A stretch of DNA of 64,000 nt from the NCBI GenBank assembly GCA_039654915.1, contig CM077594.1:90720893-90784892 (forward strand), written 5' to 3'. Below the pieces are notes generated by a model. It was not told the origin of the DNA. It worked only from the letters and a program-made list of their open reading frames with translations, and did no database searches. The translations under genes were made by a program, and so were the position numbers. The stretch comes from Aquilaria yunnanensis. Its lineage: Eukaryota; Streptophyta; Magnoliopsida; Malvales; Thymelaeaceae. Of the stretch, positions 11,439 to 22,912 are shown piece by piece. Within the stretch, counting starts at the first letter, position 1. Each line of letters starts with the position of its first letter.

Positions 11439-12723
11439 ATTATTTAAGGGGTAAAATTCACCATGGGTCACATAGCTTATTTTTTTATCCTATCCGGGTA
11501 CCTTACTTTTATTTTGTCCTAGCGAGGTACCTTTCCTCTTATTGCGCATCTTGTTCAGCTACTTTTCTTCAAATTGGTCGTTAAATTGGATGGAAAATGA
11601 TGAAGTGGCATTAAATAATACTAAAATAAACTTAAAATAACAACTTCAGTCCTCAAATTATTTCAATTACTAACTCTAACCCTTACAATTTCACTTAAGC
11701 CAATTCTACCCCTCTCATCCCATTCACCGCCACCTCCCATGCTTCTCCCGTCATTCTCCCACCACCGCACACACCCAGACCATGACCAGTCCCAAACTCA
11801 TCATTTCCAACAGACGCGTTTGTTTCCATTTGCTTGAATTTCTCCAAAACCCAGATCAAAATCTGACCAAACCATCCTCGATGGCCACTGCTGGGAACGA
11901 TGCTGCCACCTCTGGATCCAGCATTGCCAACGGCGGTGCCAATCCGATCCGTAAGATCGCCCTCATCACTGGCATAACCGGCCAGGACGGCTCCTACCTC
12001 ACTGAGTTCCTCCTCGAGAAAAGCTACGAAGTCCACGATCTAATTCGCCGATCTTCCAACTTCAACACCCAGCGGATCAACCACATCTACATCGACCCCC
12101 ACAATGCCCACAAGGCTCGCATGAAGCTTCACTGACACCTCCTCACTCCGCTGCTGGCTCGACATGATTTGCCCGACGAGGTCTACAATCTTGCTGCTCA
12201 GTCTCATGTAGTTGTCTCCTTCGAGATCCTGGATTATATCGCCGATGTCATCACCATGGGTGCGCTTCGTCTCTTGGAAGTAGTCATATCCAACATCGCC
12301 GCCACGGGTTGGAGCCATTAATGGCAAATTCGAGCAATTTTTGATTAACAAATAACAATTCATCTGCTAGCAATTGACTTTGGGATTTAAAAATCAAAAA
12401 TTGGAGAATGACGGAGGAGGAGCGTGGGAGGTGGCGGTGAACGGGATGAGAGGGGTAGAATTGGCTTAAGTGAAATTTTAAGGGTTAGAATTAGTAATGA
12501 AATAGTTTGAGGACTGAAGTTGTCATTTTAAGTTTATTTTAGTATTATTTAATACCACATCATCATTTTCCATCCAATTTAACAACCAATTTGACGGAAA
12601 GTAGTTGAACAGGATGCGCAATAGGAGAAAAGGTATCTTGCTAGGACAAAATAAAGGTAAGGTACCCAGATAGGACAAAAAAATAAGCTAGGTGACCCAT
12701 GGTAAATTTTACCCATTATTAAA
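11439..12723. mobile_element. Pack-MULE carrying a GDP-mannose dehydratase gene fragment
   Basis: The element spans 11448-12714 and is bounded by ATTATTTAA and ATTATTAAA, a 9-bp target duplication with one mismatch, as expected for Mutator-like elements. Its terminal inverted repeats are about 310 bases each (11448 to about 11761, and about 12405 to 12714). They start with GGGGTAAAATTCACCATGGG and with GGGTAAAATTTACCATGGG in reverse. Shared internal words include ACTTCAGTCCTCAAA and TTCACTTAAGCCAATTCTAC. Between the repeats sits an intronless piece of a host gene (separate entry). No transposase is present, so it must rely on an autonomous relative. Confidence 0.88.
11881..12322 (+). pseudogene. 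Truncated GDP-D-mannose 4,6-dehydratase fragment (MUR1/GMD-like)
   Basis: GDP-mannose 4,6-dehydratase makes the precursor of GDP-L-fucose. Starting at the ATG at 11881, the translation carries the hallmark NADP-binding stretch [20 protein letters not shown], then [20 protein letters not shown], ending MKLH followed by a TGA at 12133-12135. Past that point, frame-shifted blocks [12 protein letters not shown] and ALRLLE continue the alignment to about family residue 150. The rest, including the catalytic YxxxK region, is missing. The captured DNA seems to include 5' leader sequence upstream of the ATG. Plant GMD genes are often intronless, so lack of introns does not prove an RNA intermediate. 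It lies between the Pack-MULE arms and is very unlikely to make an active enzyme. Confidence 0.9.
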
Positions 12724-15640
12724 GTCATTAAATAAATTATTAAACATTTTAATTTTGATGGAAGACAGTTGGTGGACTGACTTGTATTTACACAAAAAAA
12801 AAATTAATAATTTAAATAATTTATTAATTATAAAAAATATTATACTATTTTAATTTATTGAAATACAGTTATCAAGTAATTTAAAGTAAAATTTCAAAAA
12901 GTGACGCCAAAAAGTGTAAAGCAAAAATAAGGAGGTAAGTGCATTTTAAGTTGAAACCTTAGGTGGAAGTGTAATTCTAACTGAAGTCCAAGGGTAATTG
13001 TAATTGATGGTAATGACTAAATATTATATTGTTAATCAAGACATTCAAAATTTATTAAATACAATATAAACAATTAGTGTGTAAATCACATATTTATGGA
13101 ACATCTTCTTGAAGTACTAAAGATGCAGGTTGAATAATAATAATAATAATAATAGTTATGGTGATGGAGAATGTTAAGATACATTAGAATGTGTTTCTGT
13201 TGCACTAAAAGAAAATTGGGAAAAACAGCAAAGAAAACTCAGGCCAGTCCAAGCACCATGACGCTGCCTTGTGCAAAACGCGCGGAGCGGGTCCCTTGGC
13301 CAGGAAGCAAAAGCCGTGTGGGCCGAAAGAATGGACGCATCACAACCGTAAACTGGCTAATCAATTACCAGTACTACACCGTCATCATTTAATTTAGTTG
13401 CCCAGTTTGGCTTATGAGGGTGGGAGGGCTAAGATTCTTCTCTGCTCCATTATGGATGGCTTCTGGCGAAGCGTGCGTGTCCTCTCAATATTCTTGTTTG
13501 TTTTTTCTCCGGTGGACCGACCGCCACCGTCGCACCCCCTTGTACGTTTTCCTCTCAAGCGCCACTTGCTTTCTTTCGTACATTCTTGTCAACATTTACT
13601 CGTGTCGTTCACTAAAGATACGATATGATATGAGATGATGTGATATGGACATTTTGTTGATTTTTCTTGCCAGTACATTAGATTTTGTGACTACCCACAG
13701 CCACAGCCACAGGTGTGGCGCCGTAAAAATCGGATGAGAAATATATGTGATTTCTGATGTGTATAAATAATTGCAGGTGAGATTTTGTTCCGGAATCGGA
13801 TCATTGAGCAGTAATTAGATGGAAAGTTACTTCACTTCAGAATTGCTGTAAACTTGAATGCTGCTGTGAAGTGACAGTCTGACTCATTATCACAAGCCTG
13901 TGGGTGTTGTGAAAATTGGAAAGTGGAGGGACTCAAATGGAATGTTTCTTTAAATTCGTTGGCCCTACACCATGCTTTCCATCAACGGAAATGATAACAA
14001 CACCGCCAACTCACAACACTGCCTTTTACCGCTTCAGCTGTCTTATGTTTATTGGTCCTTTTAGAAATTTGTTTAATAGTAGTTGAAGTCCTAGAAGTTT
14101 GATAATCTAGTTATTCTAGTCCTTAAAGTTTATTGGTCCTTTTAGAAATTTGTTTAATAGTAGTTGAAGTCCTAGAAGTTTGATAATCTAGTTATTCTAG
14201 TCCTTAAAGTTTATTTCTTTTCACCCTCTTAAAAGTAATAAGTAATAGTCATATTCTAGATGATTTTATCATAAGGTAATTAAAGATTACTGTTAAATCA
14301 TTTTCTGGTCTATCACACATGTTGTTTACAATAAGATCCATATACCAAAAAATATCAAATTTTAGAATGATTAACAATTTCTTGGATGTTATCATAAAAT
14401 ATCAATTACATTGATATGAGACTTTTTGCTTAAATATTTGTGTTTAAATATCAATTACATTGATCAAAGAGTGCAAATAGAGGAAGTTGACTTTGTAAAT
14501 ATATGAAGAATATATGAAGATTTTGTAAATATTTTAATTTTATTAGAATAGAATTCTTTACATAAATATGCCTATATATGCGATCTAGATTTTGGAGAAA
14601 ATCAATTGAAGAAGAAATTCATTGTTTCCAGAAAGTAATTATTTCACATTTCTTGCATAACTATTTTCCCTGTTCATCTTCAAATATAGGCTCCTTATTT
14701 ATAAAACTATTTGAAGTTTGAAATTACATAGGTATTTTGGTACTTGGTAGTATTTGTTGGTGCGCGTAGCAGTACTCTTCCAGCAAAGATGGATGTTTTC
14801 AACTTGCATCATAGAGTACCAGTAGCTGGTTCTTTTACCATATCTATCTGCTTGCATGAGCAAAAATCTCCATCTCCCAGAAAATGAAAACTCTTTTTCT
14901 CCCAAAAGATCCAAATTATATTCCTTTCTATGGTTAATGACATTCTTTACACCGTATAATTGATAACGGAGTGGGAAATAATTAAACATTAAATTTAAAT
15001 TTATCTGGCTACACTCATTGAATTATAGTTGCTCAATATGTATGACCGGTATTTCAAACTTCAAAACAATGTAACTAAGTAACAAATGATATTATTTTAT
15101 GGAAAAATCACAGCCACAGATGAGACAAGATCTGTCCTAGATTGTTATCGTCTGTTACCCAATTGGATTCTTATTTTATTAATGGTAAATGTGTGGATAG
15201 AGGAGAGCTATGTTCCATTGAATTACAATAATTTTTTGGTTGGTATGAAGTGTAGTTCAATGCAATGTCACCAAGTAGACATATAGACATCATTTTATTA
15301 TAAAAAAGTAAATGTGTGGAGAGAGGAGGGCTGCCAATTGTGAGCCATAAGAGTTGAAGAGTTGTTCGCAGATAGAGGTGAGAGAGAAGGAGGGTCACAC
15401 ATTTACAGCCAAGCATAGCACATATACTGGATAGAGGTCCTCCAACTCCAAGTTCAACCTAATCTGAAGATCTTGGATTGGATATCTGGGTGTGGGCTTG
15501 GTTCTCTCCTCATCTCTTCATAGTTCCTATTCCCCCAACTGGACAACCCTACTTCATGATTCTTGTGGGACTTCAGCCAGATAGGAAAACTCCCCCTCTG
15601 GCCCCACCCCTCCACATGCTCTTCCTTTATTTTACCGCTT
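12724..15640. other. Intergenic DNA without a recognisable gene
   Basis: Short open frames at 13171-13640 and 14699-15416 have no recognisable domain and overlap on several frames. An (AAT)n run lies at about 13133-13155. The 81-bp duplication inside is listed separately. Confidence 0.45.
14047..14208. repeat. 81-bp tandem duplication
   Basis: The unit starting GTTTATTGGTCCTTTTAGAA at 14047 is repeated without visible change from 14128, and a third copy begins but stops after about six bases at 14209. Identity between copies suggests a recent duplication. Confidence 0.93.
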
Positions 15641-15660
15641 TTTATGTATTTATATACACA
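15641..15660 (+). promoter_or_regulatory. Candidate TATA box of the small gene at 15.9 kb
   Basis: TTTATGTATTTATATACACA contains TATATA at 15651-15656, about 205 bases before the predicted start codon. A GGCCCCAC word, like a TCP-factor site, lies just upstream near 15600. Inferred from motif and position. Confidence 0.4.
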
Positions 15661-15859
15661 TAATAATAGCCCATACATTCCCAACCCACGGGACAAGATT
15701 CACTTTGAACCGGATAGAGTTGAAGGGAAACAAAAACTCTCTTTCTTGCTTTGCTTCCCTGCACAGGACTCCACCAGATTTGAGCTTCTAACTGAACAAG
15801 CTAGAGGATACAACAGGAAAGAAGATAAGAGAAAGAGAAGCTGTGATTTGTTTGGAGAT

Positions 15860-16364
15860 ATGGAAGTGGCTGTGGAGCTAGAGGATGATTTGTTCTTTGC
15901 AGACTTGAGCAAGCAAATCTCTCTTCTGATCATGGATGATGATGAGGCCCCAGCTGCACGATGCCCCTCTGTTGCTTTTCAGGTTTATTTACAAATTACA
16001 ATCTCCTTTTCATTCCCTTTTTACACAGATGTAGGCTTTTATGCCGAACCACGTAAAACACTTTTCTTTCTGTCACTTTTATACTATAGAATTCGTGTAT
16101 ATGGTACCATTCATCAGAGCACGTTTGAAACTTCAGGGTTTCTCTAGAGAAAACTTCCCAACAGCTCCATCACCTTCTGTTTATGAGCAGAGCTGCAGAA
16201 GGGAGGGCAAAGGGACGGGAGTTTTCATCCCGCGATGTTCGCAGCCGAGGAGGAAGCACAGGCAAGCAAGAGCTAACAGCAGGCATCAAGACCAGAACCC
16301 CACAAGATCGGTTACTTCTCAGGCATCTTACAGCAATTCTTTTGACGCCAGGAGAAGCTGCTGA
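15860..16364 (+). CDS. Small plant-specific protein of unknown function, two exons
   Basis: Exon 1 (15860-15982) and exon 2 (16137-16364) join in phase 0 across a GT-AG intron to give 116 residues. The N-terminus is acidic and conserved-looking (LEDDLFFADLSKQISLLIMD, then DDDE). Exon 2 holds the motif KGTGVFIPRCSQPRRKHRQ followed by a low-complexity Ser/Gln/Arg tail. I recall small uncharacterised plant proteins pairing an acidic start with a KGTGVFIPR motif, but I cannot assign a function or localisation. There is no signal peptide or membrane segment; the basic RRKHRQ patch could act in nuclear targeting or nucleic-acid binding, which is speculation. An AG at about 16116 is a possible alternative acceptor. 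A TATA-like box upstream supports this as a gene. Confidence 0.72.
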
Positions 16365-18921
16365 TGCACAAATATGTATGTAGTAGAAGTGCTTAGCAAA
16401 AGGCTTCTTCTATATACCATTTGATTAATAGATATTGCAGATAATTTGTATGTATCGTAGAAATAAATGTGTCCCTTTCTGGTTTATATAGGGGGATTCA
16501 CCAAAATGGTTGCAGGGGCACTTCCCAATATTAAATGAAGGGGTTGTTTTCTGGGTAGAGTAGGAGGGATTTGAATTGTTGATCTGATCTGATGCATTAA
16601 TAGATTTATATCAATGGATTTTATTTTTCTTATACTCCTTTTGTAACTTAACTTGCAACTTTAAGTTCCCCAGTAATTCTGTTCAGTTTAGACTATGAAT
16701 TCAGAATATTCCTCAATTACCCAGTCACACTAGTGACTTGTAAATCTCTCCATGGTTTTTCACAAAATTGTATATCTCACAAGCAGAGAGAGATGGTGAA
16801 TTTATGAAAGTTGTTTGTGCCTTGAACCAAGGTTTTCTTTTTCTTTTCTTTTTTTTTGTATGCAATCAAATTAGAGAAATGCTATGGAAATGCTTGACAT
16901 GTTTGAAGCAAGTTATGAGAACATATTAACATGTTCTTGCAACTGATGGGGGCAGAGAGGAGCTCCCAATCTTCTCATGTTCTGTAGTAAATCTCTATCT
17001 CCTTCAAATTCAATTATCAGCAATCCTCATATTGCTTAACTAGCAAAATGAGTACGAATTGCCTGAACTGGTCCTGAAAATGTTTTCATTTTGGGCTGGC
17101 GAGAGATCAATTTTTAGGTGTCTCATAGCTTTCAGTCACATTCAAGTCCACTCCAAAGGAATCATGTTTACAATAATTTCTTGGCCATCTTTTTATATCC
17201 ATTTCTCATGTAATATAAGATTTCACTCACTTCCTGCCCCTAAAGTGGCAGGCCTTCTCCACACATGACCTTTCATTCTCTTGATGGTGACCCTGATACT
17301 GTTAAACAACTAAAGATGAGCCCCGAAGAATCTAATCAGGTGCTTGAATTTTGTTGCAAAGTCACAAGTTGATTCTGCCTCAAACCTCAATTATATCACG
17401 CTTTAAGCTTGTTTTTCAAGGGGCCCTTCTTCATGGAATGATGGTATTTGGTTGGATTCCTTTCGTATCAGTATCTTCTATGATTTTTTCTTAATTTTTT
17501 GGGTTGGTGTAGAGGATAGATTTAGTGAACAGTAGGGCTAATTGACAACTTGAATGTTACCAATTTTATTCATTTAAAAAAAAAAAAGAAGCCAAATAGT
17601 CTGCTTCATGTTTGAAGACATAAACCTCTTTGATAAGGAAATGCACCAAATCTGCCCTATAATCAGTACGTGAGAGATTTTTATCCGCATCGCATCTCTG
17701 GACAATGCATATTAGAGATTTTGGTCCTCCTACAAATGCTTTAAATGCGTAACAACAATTTTAAAAAGAAAAGTAAAACAACTAATTATAAACTTATGAA
17801 TATGTTTCGCAATAATAGATTTTATAAATAGATGCAAATTGTAGATTTTGCCTCCATTTGAGAATTAGAAGTTGGAATCAAATGTTAAAGATAGAGATAA
17901 ACTTTAAAACCACTAAAACTACAAAATTAAACACTATAACTGTTATCAAGTAAAGCCTTCACGCCGGCTTAAGGATCGTATAGTGTCCACCTGATAGGAT
18001 AGATGTAACATTATTCCATATACTAATTTAAAGAAGCATGGTCTTTAATTTCATAAAATTTTGCTTGCCACTAGTATTTTGTACATAGTACAAAAGTTTT
18101 CACAGCTGTCATTTTTGTACTCAATGCTATGATATTTTGTGGTATTTCACATACCATTTAGATTTTATGTATATTTTATCAGTTTGTTGAGATTTTTTGT
18201 GTGGTATTAGTTTATAGTAATGCATGGGTAAGGCAATTTTGTTTTACTTATTTCACATCAAAGTACTATACATAAATATATATATATATATATAATGAAA
18301 AAATATAACTAACACATATTTTGACATAAATATTAATTTTATTTTTTATTTACAAATAAAATATTTTACAGATCATGGATGAATAAAAGGACACAAGCAA
18401 TTTAAAAAAAGGAGGGGATATAGAACCACGACTTTGTGAGTCAATTTGACTGAATCATGATGAATATTGAATAAAATTTAAATGATCCCAACATGAGTTT
18501 GATTGATAATAGTTGCTCTATGATGTATATCTACAGCAAATGACGTCAATTTTGACCGAAGATTTATCATCCATGACTTCAAGCTTTTTCAATAATATAT
18601 TTAGTGACATCATTATTTCTTTTCAACCACAACATAGTGTGATCAATATCCTTTAAATGAATTTCTGATGCATACTACCCCAAATAATTATTACTATTAT
18701 TTGTGGAATTTCTTGACTTAAAACCAAAGTTCTATAACATGTAATGAGTATACAACTTTTGCAAAACAAATTAGGACAGAAATATAAGACTTGAGATCAC
18801 TCAGGAACTCAATATGGTATTAGAAAATGTATTGTGATTATTAGAGTATTGTTTCATTCTCATGTATTAATAACTTAATTTTTTTTAATAATATTTATTT
18901 TATTTATATATTCCATTTTTA
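16365..18921. other. Intergenic DNA, AT-rich
   Basis: The first few hundred bases are probably the 3' UTR of the small gene. No other coding region is recognisable. A (TA)n run sits near 18275-18295. Confidence 0.45.
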
Positions 18922-19159
18922 TACTTCCTCCGTTTCACAAAAGATGACCCTTTTATCTTTTTTAACTTAAGTTTGATTTAAATATATCCATATAAATTTA
19001 TATTATAAAATAATTTTAAAAATTATATTTATAAACTAGAGTCTTTAAAGTACCATTTTCATATAAAAAGTTTATATTTCTATAATAAATTATGAAATAA
19101 ATAATGAATTAATTATTATGAATAGTAAAGGAGACAAGTGTTGTGAGACGGAAGAAGTA
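18922..19159. mobile_element. Stowaway-type MITE
   Basis: TACTTCCTCCGTTTCACAA at the left mirrors TACTTCTTCCGTCTCACAA read from the right end. TA bounds both sides and the length is 238 bases. Interior AT-rich, no coding capacity. Confidence 0.85.
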
Positions 19160-19439
19160 TTTTTTTTTTTGTATAAAAATATTACTATCTTTTATATATG
19201 TTTTATTTATGTATGAAAAAATTATGATGAAAATAATTAGAATACATTTACAAAAAAATCATATATAATATTTTTCATCTTAAAATAATATTATAATTTT
19301 TTTTTTTTTTATGAAATTGGTGATAAATGTCAATTTATATGGTCAAAATTGTTGGCTTTTCAAAAATTTCGAGTATCTTTTTTCTACATCACCACAACAT
19401 ATTTTCTGTTATGTCTTGCTTTTAACTTTCATTTGGTAG

Positions 19440-20750
19440 GATGGAAAAGAGAACCGAAGCATCGGATTGGATCAGAAGCGAGTGGAGCAAAAAAAAATAA
19501 AATATTCAGACGAACAGTTCATAGGGACTGCAGCTCCAAATGGTGCTGCAGCCCCATAGTTCAAAGATTCTAAAAATTAAAATTGTGTCCCAGGTGCTGC
19601 GGTACCAGTGACTTCTTTGGGCACCTCAGCGCCCCTGCACTTGGATTAAAGTGGTATTCCACCTCTAATTTCAATCTAAATATATTATTGTCTAAGGAAT
19701 TTTATCCAAATAGGTAGGTGAGTGACAAAGACAGCTCCAAGACTTAGAAAAATCTAAAACCAAGCTTAAAGACTCTACATTCGTCTTTATTTTCTCATTT
19801 TAGACTTAGGTTTTCATTACCATCTCTTGCATTTTTTCACTTTCTTGTGAAGCACTTTGTGGGTTTTTACTTGGAAAAGGCTTGAAGGACTTGAAGACTT
19901 GTGGAAGTCTTGAGGAATCAAGCATCTAAAGTTTATTGGGTTCTTTATTTCCTTTCTTTTTCTTGTGTTTAGACATGGATGCTCCTTTATGTATATTCAT
20001 AGTTATGTTTTATTTGAGTATGAGGTAGTTTTCTCTACATTTTTTTTAATGGTTGTAACTACTTGAATTTGATATGGTGGTTGGATTAATGGCTATTTGA
20101 CTTTGGTTTTCCTTTATTGCTTGTTTACTCTTCTTCTTCAGCTTATTGTTGTGTTGATTGATTAAGGGCATTAATCAACTACACCCTAGATTTCTTTTAA
20201 ATTTTTAGAAAAGATTAAAATGAGTTAGAATTAAGAGAAGAGTGTGGTGACCATGGCCATGCTAGGAGACTAGTCTAGTAAACTAGGTGAAGGTAAATTA
20301 AGCTTGATAATGCCTCTTTTGAACTAATAATTCGGATGAAAGTCCATTCTAGTTTAAGCTTGGGAGAATGACCCTTTCACTTAGGAGAGTAAAGACCCAA
20401 TTGGTTAACTTCACCAATAAGTAGGAAAATCAAATCATTAGCCTTAATTTACTAGTTAACCACATCAAGTAGTGAACCTATAAAAAGTGTGCCTTAGTAA
20501 TTTGAAAAAAAAATTTTAATTACATTCTTGCATCCTATGTTAGTAGCATTTCACTTAGCTAAGTTTAGTTACTTGTTTAATTAGCTTAAAATTTCATTCA
20601 ACTTAGATTGTTTAGCTAACATTAACTTAGAGTAGTGGTACTTGACAATCAATTTAATCAATCCTCATGGAAACGATACTTTTTCTTACCTAACTTCAAC
20701 ATCCATTGTGCACTTGTGGTTAGGGTTTAAAACTCACAACAATCGGTAAT
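19440..20750. mobile_element. Probable solo LTR or LTR remnant (Ty3/gypsy-like)
   Basis: The stretch is non-coding but not random. It ends with a block (about 20665-20748) containing ATGGAAACGATACTTTTTCT and CATTGTGCACTTGTGG, the arrangement found near the 3' end of LTRs in plant Tat/Athila-type gypsy elements. No primer-binding site, gag or pol follows, so if this is an LTR it is solo or a fragment. Exact ends and target duplication could not be fixed by eye. Confidence 0.45.
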
Positions 20751-20882
20751 GATATACGGTGCGATATATCATGCAATATACATATGATTTATAAGGTGCG
20801 GTATACTTAGCAATAACGGGTATTTAAAGTACCTTATATAGAATAAATATTTAAATAGATAAACTAGTGCCATTTACGTTTA

Positions 20883-21640
20883 GGCAAAAAGGACAAATTT
20901 GTCACTAAACTATTAAAGGTAGAGTAATTTTGCCACTAAACTTTTTTTACTCATTATAAGTAATTTTGTCACTAGCTGTTAAAATGGTAAGAATATTCTG
21001 TTTATTTGGAAAATATTCCATAACATAACTTTTAAACTAGTTCTTAAAAGTTTTCTCCTTAACCCCTTGTTACTCAAATATTTCACAACACCTAAATAAG
21101 TTAATAAACCTTATGTTTGACCACACACCATCATTGTTGAGCCTTTTTGTTTCACATTTCTTACTGTCATCGAGCAATCCTTCATCATCATTTCCATCGA
21201 TCGTTTATTCTAAAACTACAACATCTCTAGATTTAGTTCCACTTGCATCAATTCAACCATGTTTGATCAATATTTGCTCTAAGAAGTGTTTCTGCATGCG
21301 TTACCAGGATGTATGAAATAGTGGAAGTAATATCAGTGGTGGAAAGGGTGAAGGATCACAAAAAGTATAGAGGTTTGTTGAAGCGAAGATGTTGGTGAAA
21401 ATGATATATTCAAAAAATTAAGAGCTAGGGTATTAGGTAAAAAAAACTTTGAATTAAAATTTACATTTTTTTTCATTTTTTTTTTCACATTTGTCATAGC
21501 AAGCAATTTTAACGACCAGTAGCAGATTTGCCCTTAACACAAAATATTGATGACAAATTTACTTATAAAAAAATTTAGTAGCAAAATTACTCTATCTTAT
21601 AATTTAGTGACAAATTTGCTCTTTTTTAACTTTACATTTT
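20883..21640. mobile_element. Non-autonomous inverted-repeat element
   Basis: The left end reads CAAATTTGTCACTAAACTAT and then AGAGTAATTTTGCCACTAAA. The right end in reverse reads CAAATTTGTCACTAAATTAT and then AGAGTAATTTTGCTACTAAA. The inverted arms extend at least 110 bases. The interior contains a short plus-strand open frame (21113-21316) without recognisable domain. Superfamily not determined. Confidence 0.75.
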
Positions 21641-22134
21641 GTTGGTTGTTGTGAGGGTAATTATAGAATGGGGAATTAATACAAGCAGAAAAAACGGATC
21701 TTCCGCTCCGTTTAATTCATGATCTTCTTCCGCTTCTTATCCTTCTTCTTTAAATGTCTTGGTAATTCATATCATAACCCAACCACACACTTTTTAGACT
21801 TGACAAAAAGCAGGCTCATGCACGCCAGCTCAGTTTCAAATTGGTTGACACTTGAAACTGATGCAACACTCTGTATTCATCTCTTCTTTCCAGTCTCATC
21901 GCCAATCTAATTCCGGCTCACGGCTCACCTTAAAAAACTATTTGGTTCAACTAAGAAAAAAAAAATAGGTATATGGAAACCCGTAAGATGAGGACTTCCT
22001 CTTAAAACCCAAAAAAGAAAAAAAGCAAAAAAGAGTTTTCTGATTTGTTTTGAGCATTAAGGCGTGGCTTAGTAATAGGTTCTCAGTCCATAGATTGTCA
22101 GTTTGATCCAGCATGCATGCTACACTGGAAATAA

Positions 22135-22472
22135 AGACCCAATTTAAGTTAGTTTAATCCAAAATATATTATTTTTAGTTTTTACATCTTTTATTGGTTG
22201 GAATCAATTAATTTGAAAGTTAGTATTATTTTTATGTGTAATATTCCATCGGAAGTAAAATTTTCATGATGATAGTAAATTTTTATGAATTTTTTAGGTA
22301 TTAAAAAAACATAAAATTTATAAAAATTTAATAACATTATTAAAATTTTATTTTTGATAGATTATTACACTTATGTAGTATTAACTTTCAAATGAAATTA
22401 ATTCCAACAAAAAAAAGATGTAAAAATAAAAATAAGTTATGTTAGATTATTAGAACAAATTTGGTGAAAAAA
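22135..22472. mobile_element. Tourist-like MITE, same family as the one in the RH58 intron
   Basis: Inverted arms share the AGTTTAATCCAAAATATATT-like tip and a CATTTGAAAGTTAATACTAC-like inner segment. The arms also match the element at 29484-29830. Ends are approximate because the outer bases have diverged. It lies about 250 bases upstream of the TSC10 promoter motifs. Confidence 0.65.
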
Positions 22473-22719
22473 TCTTATTTGCTGTTTGGTGGTGAGTATC
22501 ATCTCTCGAGACTATATTTTTCAGCTCACGAATTTGCTCCTTATCTAGTCCCTTAATCTCCTTTATTTGCTTCTGCTTATAAAAAAAGTTTGCCACTGAA
22601 ATATTATTTCAAACTTTTGGTTGATATAATAATTTGATTAGTATATTCCTAAAAAGAAAAGAAAGAGAAGACAAACGAAAACTGGATCAACAAGTGGACG
22701 GACCTACTATTTATCTTTC

Positions 22720-22755
22720 GATGGGCTCAAGTTTAATGGGCCAGAAAGCCCATTA
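22720..22755 (+). promoter_or_regulatory. Palindromic pair of TGGGCC/GGCCCA-type motifs upstream of TSC10
   Basis: ATGGGCTC lies at 22721-22728, followed by AATGGGCC and GCCCATT arranged head to head (about 22735-22754). Such site II words bind TCP factors and are common in housekeeping promoters. They sit about 160-190 bases upstream of the start codon. Regulation is inferred. Confidence 0.5.
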
Positions 22756-22912
22756 GGCTGCAACAGAAGATCTTAACCGAACAAGACAAATCAATTGCCT
22801 TTCTTCGAGCCATGCGCCAATCGCCATGTGAAGCTCGAAGCTAGCTTGGCTCCATTTAGATGCCGGTACAGCGGCTTCCAGGTTCCAACGACTTCTCAAC
22901 TTCGCCGCAAAA

